Shown here: positions 11,938 to 22,500 of the stretch, piece after piece
Position numbering within the stretch: position 1 is the stretch's first letter
How the letters are laid out: the number at the start of each line of letters is the position of its first letter
Source: Serripes groenlandicus
Lineage: Eukaryota > Mollusca > Bivalvia > Cardiida > Cardiidae
Assembly: GCA_031761405.1 (NCBI GenBank)
Contig: JASEVX010000011.1
Span: 28,564,874-28,628,873, forward strand
DNA length: 64,000 nt
Reading direction: 5' to 3'
Program-made: the position numbers and the translations under genes
Notes under the pieces: generated by a model
Told to the model about the DNA's origin: nothing
Database searches by the model: none
What the model saw: only the letters and a program-made list of their open reading frames with translations

Positions 11938-12165
11938 TAACCTTTTCCCACCTGTAGACGCATTCTAACGCATCTGCAGGAAACGATTTTTGAAAACCTT
12001 GTGGCAAAGGGAGAAATTTCTCATAATGAGCAATTTCTCCTTTTGCTACAATGTTTTCAATTCTATATAATAATTAAACCCTTATTTATGGAGATTTTCC
12101 ACGTCTTTTGCAATATGTGTTCGAAGTCGTCTGCTGATTTGTTGTATGTGGTAAAGGGTTATCTT
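11938..12165. mobile_element. R2 MITE-like repeat
   Basis: The ends are TTAACCTTTTCCCACC and GGTAAAGGGTTA. The centre is a hairpin of GGGAGAAATTTCTCATAATG against AGCAATTTCTCCTTTTGC. The 80-codon ORF starting inside it (12001) arises from this palindrome and is not a gene. Confidence 0.75.
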
Positions 12166-12850
12166 CTGTTATCGTCAGAAAATATTCAAAAATACAATTA
12201 TTTATTTTCTTTTCTGTTTCGGACACACGCAAAACATAACTAAAAACTCGGACAAAACATTAGATCGGATATACCTAATTAAGGATATGGTGTATGTTTA
12301 ATTCATTTTAAATAAAGGAGAAATATGTGGTGAAATAGTGTGTATAATATCATTTTGCTTACTCTCTCAGATACAGAACGAAAGGATCTTAAGATAAATT
12401 CACAGAGTTTATTTCAAATGTGATTTGTGTATATATATTGTAATGAAATAGACCCTTTGATCATCATGACGTCAAAACCTGTGTATCATAATAGTGCATA
12501 TTTGTCAGACAAACGGGAGAACGGACACCATAATTCTTTTGGCAATGGAAGTAATCTAAGGTAAGATGTGATATCAATCTTGTGCATGCGTTTAATGTTC
12601 ACTAGTTACAATAGAAAACGATTTCATTACTGGCATGTACATAGGCATATAAAGAAATCGACTCTGACTTGTTAAAGATCAAATAACATCAAATATATCC
12701 GCGGCTTTATAGTCCCTAAATTTTGATTTCATTATCTTTAGTAGTTTGAACTTGTTTGGTGAAAGAAGAGTAGTTCCGTCTCAGCCCGGTTTCGTCCAAA
12801 ATGACGATTACTTTCTTCGCGTGGAGAATTCTCCGCATAACACATGACAC
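12166..12850. other. No gene seen; C-tract at the right end
   Basis: Only AT-rich sequence is seen, ending near a C-tract at about 12853-12872. Confidence 0.4.
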
Positions 12851-12956
12851 AGCCCCCCCCCCCCCCCCCCCACCCCCGATAATTCGATAATTATTTTAAA
12901 AGTGTTCTGCTTCCGATGCGTCAAAATGCGTCTGTAAAGTAGTGGGAAAAGGTTAC

Positions 12957-13170
12957 TTTAACTCTTTCAGCGCCGAATTGTTTAAAGTAGACTCTTCCAT
13001 GTTCAAAATTGGGCGTCTCCATTTCTCATGTAATTAAAGTTTGGACTATTTTGATAACTAAAAGGCAAACAATGCTGATTTCAGGTGAGACAGCTCGTTA
13101 CGAGCTGACTCACCTGAATCAGTATTGTTTGCAAAAACCTCAATATTGCCTTTGGCGCTGAAAGAGTTAA
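12957..13170. mobile_element. R4 palindromic MITE
   Basis: The terminal inverted repeats are TTAACTCTTTCAGCGCCGAA on the left and TTTGGCGCTGAAAGAGTTAA on the right. Inner arms are GGCAAACAATGCTGATTTCA with AGGTGAGACAGCTCGTTA, then CGAGCTGACTCACCTGAATC. Three further copies are at 20569, 20876 and 39079. The element encodes nothing. Confidence 0.88.
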
Positions 13171-13468
13171 GATGGTATGATACTTTTGAAATAACGTCGT
13201 TTTTTACGTCAAACGTATGATTTTGCGAAAATGATAATGTTGTTAAAAAAAAGCACCATAACTTTCTCGTTTGAAGTGGTATTCGGATAAAGTTAACACC
13301 AGAGAAAAAGATTACCTGCGTGATGGGATTAATTCCATACAACTGGCCAAGACAATTAACGTTAAATGAGGGGTCACACTGCAGGGTATCTTACCATACT
13401 CGATCTGCACAGTCTGACATCGAACACAATCACTGGCAAATTAACAAAATGACAATTCAAGCTGTTTT

Positions 13469-13697
13469 AACCCTTTCCCTCATATAGACGCTTTCTGACG
13501 CCTCTGCAGCAGACGGATTTTTGAAAACATGACGACAAAAGAAGAAATTGCTCAGAACGAGAAATTTCTCCTTTTGCCAGAATGTTTTCCACTTTCGTTC
13601 ATAGGTTATCCATTCAATTAAAGAGATTTTCTACTTTTTTGAACAAAATATATTCAAAGTCGTCTGTTGCAGAAAGGTCGTATGAGGGAAAGGGTTA
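13469..13697. mobile_element. R2 palindromic MITE, well preserved
   Basis: The left end is AACCCTTTCCCTCATATAGA and the right end is GTATGAGGGAAAGGGTTAA. The inverted subterminal block CTCTGCAGCAGACG has its partner GTCGTCTGTTGCAG. A central stem pairs AAAGAAGAAATTGCTC with GAGAAATTTCTCCTTTTG. This is one of the best copies for a consensus. Confidence 0.88.
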
Positions 13698-13879
13698 AAT
13701 AAGTAACACTTTACATTCAGATCAGATCCAAAGGATGCGCTGGCTGATTTATCACAAATCATAGCTGACTGAAGCTCGTACTAGTTTTCAGAGAAAACCG
13801 ACCATATCATTATCCGGATACAATTCTCTGGCTGATATGCATATATATGTAAACACAAGCAATCGAAAAGTCTTGCGTT

Positions 13880-14150
13880 AAACATGTTTCGCGAAAACCC
13901 AGAATGCTTTGGTAATATTCCGAAAAATCCCAGTGTGTTTCGTTAATTTTCCGTAAACCCTCCCAAGTATGTTTCGGTAATTTTCCGTAAAAAACAGTGT
14001 TTCGATCATTTTTCCAGAAAACCCTCCCAATATGTTTCGGTAATTGTCCGTAAAAAACCCCAGTATGTTTCGGTAATTTTCCGTAAAAAAGTATGTTTCG
14101 GTAATTTTCCGTCAAAACCCAGTATGTTTCGGTAGTCTCCCGTGAAAAGC
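13880..14150. repeat. About 30-bp minisatellite, 8-9 variable copies
   Basis: The core is GTATGTTTCGGTAATTTTCC followed by GTAAAAAACCC with gained or lost A and C bases. Unit length varies, so no constant frame exists. The 101-codon minus-strand ORF across it (Gly-Lys-Leu-Pro-Lys-His blocks) is derived from the repeat. Confidence 0.85.
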
Positions 14151-14517
14151 AACTTTCTTTCGTTGAAACAAAATGCGTTTACATGTTTAACGAGACAATT
14201 TGGTTTCTTTCGTCTAGATAAAACATGTTTGTGAAACGATGAAAAAATCCCGGATGATATTAAAGTACGTCATATATTACGTAACCACTGAGCACAGCTT
14301 ATTCTATCAAACTATGACATCAATAACGAGAAATCACATGGGTGTCGATCGTATATGTAATGTACTATAAAAATAGGATTGAACCTTTAATATGATAATT
14401 TGTATCCGTCTGATAAGAAGCTCGTGTAGACGCACTCGTTTGTTACACGCGCGTAAGTATAACTCGTGTCTGAATTCCCGTATCAAACGCCCAATGGTAA
14501 ATTAGTTTTATATGAGC
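14151..14517. other. No gene seen
   Basis: AT-rich spacer between the minisatellite and the hAT-like element with nothing recognisable. Confidence 0.4.
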
Positions 14518-14522
14518 TCCTG

Positions 14523-14870
14523 CAGGGGCGTAGCTCCCTTTAGGCACTGTAGGCACGTGCCTACACATTTTTTCTCAAAATGCCCCAAAAGGCAGCTGCG
14601 GCGATAGACATATGCGTAATGTATCGACCAGATCAGCCTGCGCTGTCCGCGCAGGCTGATCCGGCCGACATATTCCGTCTTATAGGGGAGATAGATGTAT
14701 AGAGTAGTTATTCCTGAAACAAAGCATCCACAGGAGGCAAAAAGTGTCTATTCGGGTAGGCCTGTGTAGCATGCTTAGGCTGATCCGGGTCGATACTTTA
14801 CGCAGAGTCCACAATGTTGATTTTCTGGCGAGACGGCCTACATATTGATTATTGCAAAGCTACGCCCCTG
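14523..14870. mobile_element. Non-autonomous hAT-like element carrying an R3 core
   Basis: The terminal inverted repeats are CAGGGGCGTAGCTCCCTTT on the left and GCAAAGCTACGCCCCTG on the right. The flanking target duplication is TCCTG at 14518-14522 and 14871-14875. The outer 70 bases match those at 19099-19442 (AGGCACTGTAGGCACGTGCC). The middle is R3-type sequence. CAGGGGCG ends are common in hAT elements. A 5-bp duplication is shorter than the usual 8 bp but is known for some hAT-related groups. No transposase is encoded. Confidence 0.8.
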
Positions 14871-15267
14871 TCCTGTCAAGTTGTGTAGATTCTGATAAGA
14901 CGGAGAAGATACATAGGCTGATATGAACTTAGAGTGCTAACTTGTACCTTATCCCAGGGTGTGGCGCACGTATACAAACACTTGAAAAATGTAAAATGTT
15001 TTACTATCATATCAGAAAATGATTAAAAGAATTTATTAATCAGTTATCCATTGGCCACAAACCAAAATATAATGCCCGGGCTTTACACTGCATTTCAAGG
15101 TATTATATACTTTTCATTCAGGATAAAAATAGATCTTGTCTATATTCTGCGAAATATTATAACATCATCAAGTAATCAAAAGTAACTGCGTTCTTAATTA
15201 CATATGGCATTCGCATGTTTGGTTTATTCAATAAGATTTTTTGAACTATTTTACAGTGGGCACATAT

Positions 15268-15514
15268 CGAGGGCTTGGCGTGAAACGGTTGTAACTAAAA
15301 ACCTATTTTGAAAACCTTGGTTTAGGGTCAATTTTGACCCCTTTGTAAACAATGCAAATTTAGGTGCCATTGCTCAGAACGAGCAATGGCACCTAAATTT
15401 CCATTGTTTACCAAGAAAAATGATTTAACGCTTTTAAAGACTTCATGGTGAGGTGATTAACCTTGGTAAAAAAAATAACAATTTCAGTTACAACCGTTTC
15501 ACGCCAAGCCCTAG
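15268..15514. mobile_element. R1 palindromic MITE
   Basis: The left end is CGAGGGCTTGGCGTGAAAC and the right end is GTTTCACGCCAAGCCCTAG, flanked by ATAT on both sides. The central hairpin has 20-bp arms: AAATTTAGGTGCCATTGCTC, a 5-nt loop, then GAGCAATGGCACCTAAATTT. No ORF. Confidence 0.9.
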
Positions 15515-15628
15515 ATATTTCTTTGGCGACTGTACGGTCAACATCCGGTAAAATCGATTCGATTCCATAAGTCTGGGATATTTGGGTCAGATTGCATCTG
15601 CGAACAGTTAAACTTGACGGACCCGTTT

Positions 15629-15856
15629 AACCCTTTCCCTCATACGACAATTCTCTAGCAGACGACTTTGAACATATTTTGTCACAAAATGGAAAATCTC
15701 TATAATTGAATGGATAACCTATGACAAAAAGTGGAAAACATGGTGGCAAAAGAAGAAATTGCACGTTTTGTGCAATTTCTTCTTTTGTTACAATGTTTTC
15801 AAAAAGCCGTCTGCTGCAGAGGCGTCAGAAGGCGTCTATTTGAGGGAAAGGGTTAA
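15629..15856. mobile_element. R2 palindromic MITE
   Basis: It runs from AACCCTTTCCCTCATACGAC to GAGGGAAAGGGTTAA. The centre pairs GGCAAAAGAAGAAATTGCAC with GTGCAATTTCTTCTTTTG. It lies about 160 bp upstream of the first recognised peptidase exon. The 68-codon ORF at 15759 starts in its return arm and is not a gene. Confidence 0.85.
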
Positions 15857-16013
15857 ACGCACAGTCTTACCAAAAGGCTTACCAAAACATTTTCAACATG
15901 CTATTCCTATAATTTGCAACGAACTCTTCCAAATGCAAAGCTGGTCAAGTTCATTTAAAATTTAGCATTAAAAGAGTAAAGTAAACTGATTATTATTTAT
16001 ATGTTTATTTAAG

Positions 16014-16156
16014 CTTTACGAAGAATGGACACTGCCATGTTCGGACTAGAATGGAGCGGGGACTACTTATTCTCGCAGGAATATTGGCATTGGCGGTAGT
16101 TGGATTGATTGTAGGGCTAGTGCTTGAGGTTGGCAAGGACAGGGAAACTCACGAAA
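16014..16156 (+). CDS. M13 peptidase exon A: signal anchor
   Basis: From the ATG at 16051 the exon reads [20 protein letters not shown] then [15 protein letters not shown], a hydrophobic single-pass anchor with charged ends, typical of type II M13 enzymes. The donor is GAAA|GTACGT, leaving phase 1. The frame stays open upstream of the Met to a plausible acceptor (TTTATTTAAG at 16013), giving [12 protein letters not shown] before the Met. Because only three residues would precede the anchor otherwise, I suspect the true start lies in an upstream exon and 16051 is internal. Confidence 0.75.
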
Positions 16157-16470
16157 GTACGTATACGTCGTTGTTCTTCATGTAGAGAGCAGCATCAAAA
16201 GAAGCACCATTTTCATCATCATTATCATCGGCATCATCTTCATAACCATATCATCATAATCATCATGATGGTGATCATTATCATCATCACCCGCATCATC
16301 ATCATAATTCTTATCAACACCTTCGTCTTCATCTGCATTATCATCATCATCGTCACTTTCCCCATCATCAACATGTATGTTCCTCCTCCTCCTCCTCCTC
16401 CTCCTCCTCCTCCTCCTCCTCCTCCTCCTCCTCCTCCTCCTCCTCCTCCTCCTCCTCCTCCTCCTCCTCC

Positions 16471-16521
<51 letters not shown>

Positions 16522-19500
16522 ATCATCTCCATCAACAACAACATGTTCTTCATCAGCAATATAATCATATTTATCATTATCATTATCGTCATTATCATCA
16601 TCATCATCATTGTTTCAATCATCATCATGAACATCAACATATTCTTCTTTTTCATCATCATACTAATCATTATCATTATAATCATCACCATAGTCGTCAT
16701 ATTCTTTAGCATCATTATCGTCATCATTATCATCATAATCATCATCATCAACATTATTGTTATCATTATATCAACAACAACATATAAGTGTACTTCTTCT
16801 ATCAACAAACGCTTAAGACCTGTTATGCGCTAAACACAAATCCGCTGATACTGTAAGATAAGTCGAAACAAATAACTGACATTGTTTTTAGCGTGGTGTA
16901 AGTAAGACAGCAAATATTCAGTGAATTTTGGGGAAAAAATAATAAATGTAGTGTGTGTTTTATTTGACACGTCAGGGATGTATACGACTCTGTGAGCATA
17001 TCGATATCTTTCATTTGGGAGGGGAGGGGCAGGGGGTGTGTGGCACAAAATGTACGTCGATTATATTCGGTCGTAATGATGTATAATTATTGAGTTAACA
17101 CCGAGAATGTGATCATTACAATTACCTCCGGCAAACCTACCCAATCCAAGAGTCAATATGCGCAGGACCGGATCAAGCCGATCCATTACGTGTACTGTCT
17201 AAAATAATCGGAACGATATTTTCGAAATAATATGAACACGTGTTTTGAAGGACATACTTGAACTATATATGTGATTTGGACTAAATTTGCTTTTCTTTCA
17301 GATATCTGCGAGACTTCGGACTGCGCCATGGCAGGTGTGTATTATATTGATTCGTATCGTAATGCATTGTATTGTTTCAATATTATATCGTATTAAGTCG
17401 TATTGTATCGTATCGTATGTTCACAGATGTGTTTAATCACTTTGATGGCTTTCTTGCATATTGACATCATGCAGATTAAGACCGACTTTCAAATATCCTT
17501 AGCATAAATTCCATTGGGTGTTATCGATTTGGTATTGCTGTATATTTCGTGAACAACGACTTGAGCTACCTGCAAAGCCGGACATATCGTTTAGGAGCAC
17601 GTTGGGCTGGAGTAAATACCACTTTCTAACAATACTACGGCCATATCACGGACATGTGTTTCCAGGTTTTTACTCACCCGTAATTGCACTCAACACCCTT
17701 CTCAGGCAAATGGCTTCCTTCCAAGATAGACTCATATTACAAATTGATGGAATACATGCTCCACCTAGTATTCCTCTTAGGTATCTGGCTACATTTGTTT
17801 TTAACAAATTAATAGATGTGTAATTAACGCTTGTCGTAATGAATCAATATGATGTATGCTAATCGAAATATGAATATGAGAATGAAAACTAATTTAGATT
17901 GGTTTTAATGTGAAACGCTCGTCTAAGCGTATGCAGATAGTGACAATTTTGTTGATCATATCCGTTCGCCTTTATGCGTGATTGTCCCATTTCACATGTT
18001 GTTATAATCTTATTTGGATTCGCCATTGCTACGTCGTTATAATATCCTCATGAATATTCATGTCTCATTGTAAGCGAGGCTAAGGTAGTGCATATTTGTA
18101 AGAGTATAGTGCCCAGAAATCAGTTTAGAATAATCAGCCCAAAACTTAAAGGTTTCACAATATTTTCAGTCTTAGGAAAGTTAACACATTTCTTTTGTCT
18201 TGTTCTTTAGTCGTCAAAACATAGTTCCCACAACTACAATACTTATCTCCCTTGTCAGCCATTTTGAGAGGCAAATTTACTATAATAGAAATGAATATAT
18301 ATATAATATAATGAATAGAGTATTATTTATTTATTATTTATTAGGATTTTACGCCACTTTCAACATTATTTCAGTTAAATCACGGCGACAGTTCACTTAT
18401 TCATGATCCCTGGGTAAACAAACCAGTACTAGGCTAGAAAATGTGCCTTGCCCAAGGGCACTCCAACCATGACCGAGGTGCCGCGACTAGGGATCGAACC
18501 CAGGTTTCGAAATCCCCGACGCTAACCACTCGACCACAGCGGATTCCAATGAATAGAGAAATATCAAATATAATTAAATTAAACAATTACATGTGCAACA
18601 ATAATACTTAAATCCGGAAGTCTTTATAATTAGATAATACAAAGGCATTAACGAGATATGGTTGTCAAACTCAAATTCCTTAGTGTTTTCCTAATTATCA
18701 CATTTTTTAAAAAAGATATTCTCTATTAATGCTGATCAGATTTGCATATCAAAATATGGCCAACATGGGAGATAATAATTGTAGTTTTGGGACCTATGTA
18801 TTAAACAATACTACCATATGTCTCGTGCGTTGCTTGCGTATTATCAGCATGCATTTTTGTACAAGCATGTATATGTGTATGTATTTATGTATATATAGAC
18901 AAGCGTGTATATGTGTATGTATTTAGGTACATATAGACAAGCGTGTATATGCAACGAATTGCTAAAATGAAAAATGTACGTATGATCACATGTATTTTCA
19001 AATGTTTTTTTATTTTTTCTATTTTGTTTTTTCACTGTTGTAAGCTTTACTTACCACATGGGTCTATGACGTTCTGGTGAAATTTGAATACCACTTGACA
19101 GGGGCGTAGCTCCCTTTAGGCACTGTAGGCACGTGCCTACATCTTTTTTCTCAAAATGCCCCAAAATGCAGCTGCGGCGATAGACATCTGCGTAATGTAG
19201 CGACCAGATCAGCCTGCGCTGTCCGCGCAGACTGACCCGGCCGATACATTCCGTCCTAGGGGGATACATGTATAGAGTAGTGATTCCTGAAACAGAAAAT
19301 CCACAGCATGCGAACAGTGTCTATCCGAGTAGGCCTGTGTGACATGCTTAGGCTGATCCGGGTCGATACTTTGTGCAGAGTCCACAATGTTGTTTTTCTC
19401 GCGGGACGGCCTACACATTGATTATTGCAAAGCTACCCCCTGCTTGAAAACTTCTGTTTGTCTATATCATCACAGCTGCCCGGATACTCGACAGTGCGGA

Positions 19501-22500
19501 CCTATCTATAGAGCCATGCGACGATTTCTACCAGTTTGCCTGTGGAGGGTGGAAGCGAAAAAAAGTCATTCCCGAGGATAAGTCCGCTCAAAACGTGTTT
19601 AGTTTAGTACGGGATGACGTCCAAGTCATTATAAAATGTAAGATTTTGTTTAACCCTTTTGTATAACATAGATGAGCGGGTTTCTGCCTCACTCTTGCAT
19701 CAGACGAGTGTGGCAAACATTGAGGCAAAAGGAGAAAATGGCTATTGATTAGCAATGTCTCCATTGTTCACAATGTTTTGAAGTTTATTATAAATATACA
19801 TTTTTTGTACATAGAAACTGTTGAAATGATGTGTTAATGTCGTACGGGGTGAGGTTATCATTCTAATCACCTGAACTGAAGGCTCAGGCTGCTGATCTAT
19901 TCTGATTAATTCAGAACTTCGTAGAAAATAGTAATGCAATTTATGATTCTGTTTACTTTGCTCCCGATTTTCTTAAATGCCTCGCAGTTTTTTAATAGCT
20001 CATCAACTTCAAACATTTAAGTAAGTACTACATGTTTTAATTAACTCGACAACAGACTATTTTGGAAACATCTATGCAAATAGATATATAATGAAATTCC
20101 TATAAATGATAGTATAATAATCAAATAGAGTTAAAACCATTGCTCACAATGAAACATTTCTCCTTTTACCACAATGTTTTAAAAAGATGTATACTGCACA
20201 TGTGTCCATATGCGTTTTCGTATATTGAATGAGTCAATCGAATATATTTCGTCCAAAGACGGTTTCGATCCACCGCGCAATCTTGTTTCGCTGCATTTTG
20301 TAGCAATTTTTGTACTTGTACTTGTAGTCTGATATATACGAGATTAATTTAATCCATTCTTGTATATCTACAGATCTACTGGAAGATTCAAACATGTACA
20401 GTGATATTGAGGCTGTTCAAAAGGCAAAAAATCTTTATCAATCATGTAATGATGTGGGTAAGAAATTAATTATGTTATCTCTTCTTTTTCTTATGTTTTC
20501 AGATTCGTCTGCTGCAGATGTGTTATCTGCAGCAGACGAATCTGAAAACATAAGAACAACAGGAATTCTTTAACTCTTTCAGCGCCGAATTGTTTAAAGT
20601 AGACTGTTCCATGTTCGAAATCGGGCGTCTCCATGTCTCATGTAATACACTTTTGGACTATTTTGATAACTAAAAAGGCAAACAATGGTGATTTCAGATG
20701 AGACAGCTCGTTACAATCAGTATTGTTTGCAAAAACCTGAATATTGCCTTTGGCGCTGAAAGAGTTAAATGAGAGCCTAATTATTGCATATAGTTGAACA
20801 AAATTCGACACCACGTGTTCGAAAGTCGTCTGCTGCAGATTCTGCATCACGTGTCTATATTTGGGAAATGGTTATGTAATCCTTTCACTGCCGAATTTCA
20901 CAAAGTCGACTCTTCATTGTTTAAAATTTGACCACTCCATTTATCGTCTCCCAGTGAGTTTGATAACATTTAATGTTTAAGAGGCAAACAACGCAGATTT
21001 CGGGAGAGACAGCTGGTTATGAGCTGGCTCGCATGAATCTGCATTGTTTGCAATGGTCTTTAATTACCTTTGCCAGCTTCATGCTTAGGCTGATCCGGTC
21101 AATACTTTACGCAGAGTCCACACTGTTGGTTTTCACGTGGGACGGCTCATTTAAGGGTTGTTAACTTCAGTATAAGTTTCTTGTGTTTAAATTTACTTAT
21201 TTTAAACAGATTGCACAGCAAGTTCATGAAATAGAATATTAATGACTCTAATTACATCTTATTTATACAGATAATTTTTGAAAAGCAATTTTGTATTAAA
21301 ATGTAATTTATAATCGTAATTATTTATTACGACTGTAAATGTATCATATATATAAATGTATATGCTTGTATCAATTTCAATGGAATGCAATGAAATATGT
21401 GGCATATGGCACTTTTCCTATAAAATAAAGTATGTACTGTCTGTGTAGATTGATCTGTTCATTGGTGAATACAATATAAATTAACTACCTAGATACTCTA
21501 ACATCTTCAACTACTGATGCTCTGGTGTTAGGATAAGCCTACCAGCGTATGATATGACTGAACTACATAAAACGCCATACAAACAAACAAATAGCATATG
21601 AAACGAATACGTTTTTCTTTTGTTTTCATTTTTAAGATACAATAGAAGCAAAGAATATCACTATAGCCATTCCATTCTTAGAATGGCTTGGCGGTTGGCC
21701 AGTGTTGGGTTCAAAGCCAGGAGGCAACTGGAACGAAAACGAGTTTGATTTGGCGACCTTACTCACGAAGTTAAGGACGTACAATAACAGAGCGATTGTG
21801 GATATGGCTGTGTCGCCCGACATCAAGGATTCAGAGAACTACGTGATTTACGTAAATATCATTTTAACCTCTCGATCATCGACTTTCCTCACTTTGAAAG
21901 AGGTGAATATCCGGATCAGTCGGTGCATTCGCACCGTCTGATCAGGATATTCCCCGTTAGCCAGGCATCTAGATCTACAAACGCTCTGAATGCCCCTGAA
22001 GACTCTCATCAATAATACACAGTTGCACTGCGATTGTCATTGTCGGTTAATTCTTAAACATACGAACGGTCGGTTTTCGTGTGGCGTGACTCCTGGCCAG
22101 TTATCTTAGAAAGATGATCACGTGGTGTGCCCCATATTTGCTTCGAATCGTTTCTATACCAACGTTTTATTATTACATCAAATTTTCAAATAACCATAAA
22201 GTAGAGCATTACCAAATATGGATATTAATTTAATCAAAATGTCAATTAATACAACAGTTATAAAGGCAGTCTTATAACTTTTGGATCATCCTCTCGTATA
22301 ACGTTATGTTATCAATGATTACACGTATAGTCAATAGTATTTATTAGTATACCTCACTTTTATCTACAATGGTAAAATCCAATTACCCGAAAAAGAGATA
22401 TTTTGACTATCAGAAACATGTTCAACCTTTTTGACACGTGACCAAGCGAAAATTGACTGTCAGGTCATGTGACCGCAGTGATATTTTGAATGTCATATAA

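Noticed and set aside
16124..16833. Several ORFs of 96-146 codons with Pro, His, Asp, Glu or Ile runs
   Set aside because: They are translations of the TCC/TCA microsatellite in intron 1, in many frames on both strands.
17518..17823. 101-codon ORF in intron B
   Set aside because: No recognisable motif, no splice signals linking it to the M13 frame, and adjacent exons B and C already join in phase.
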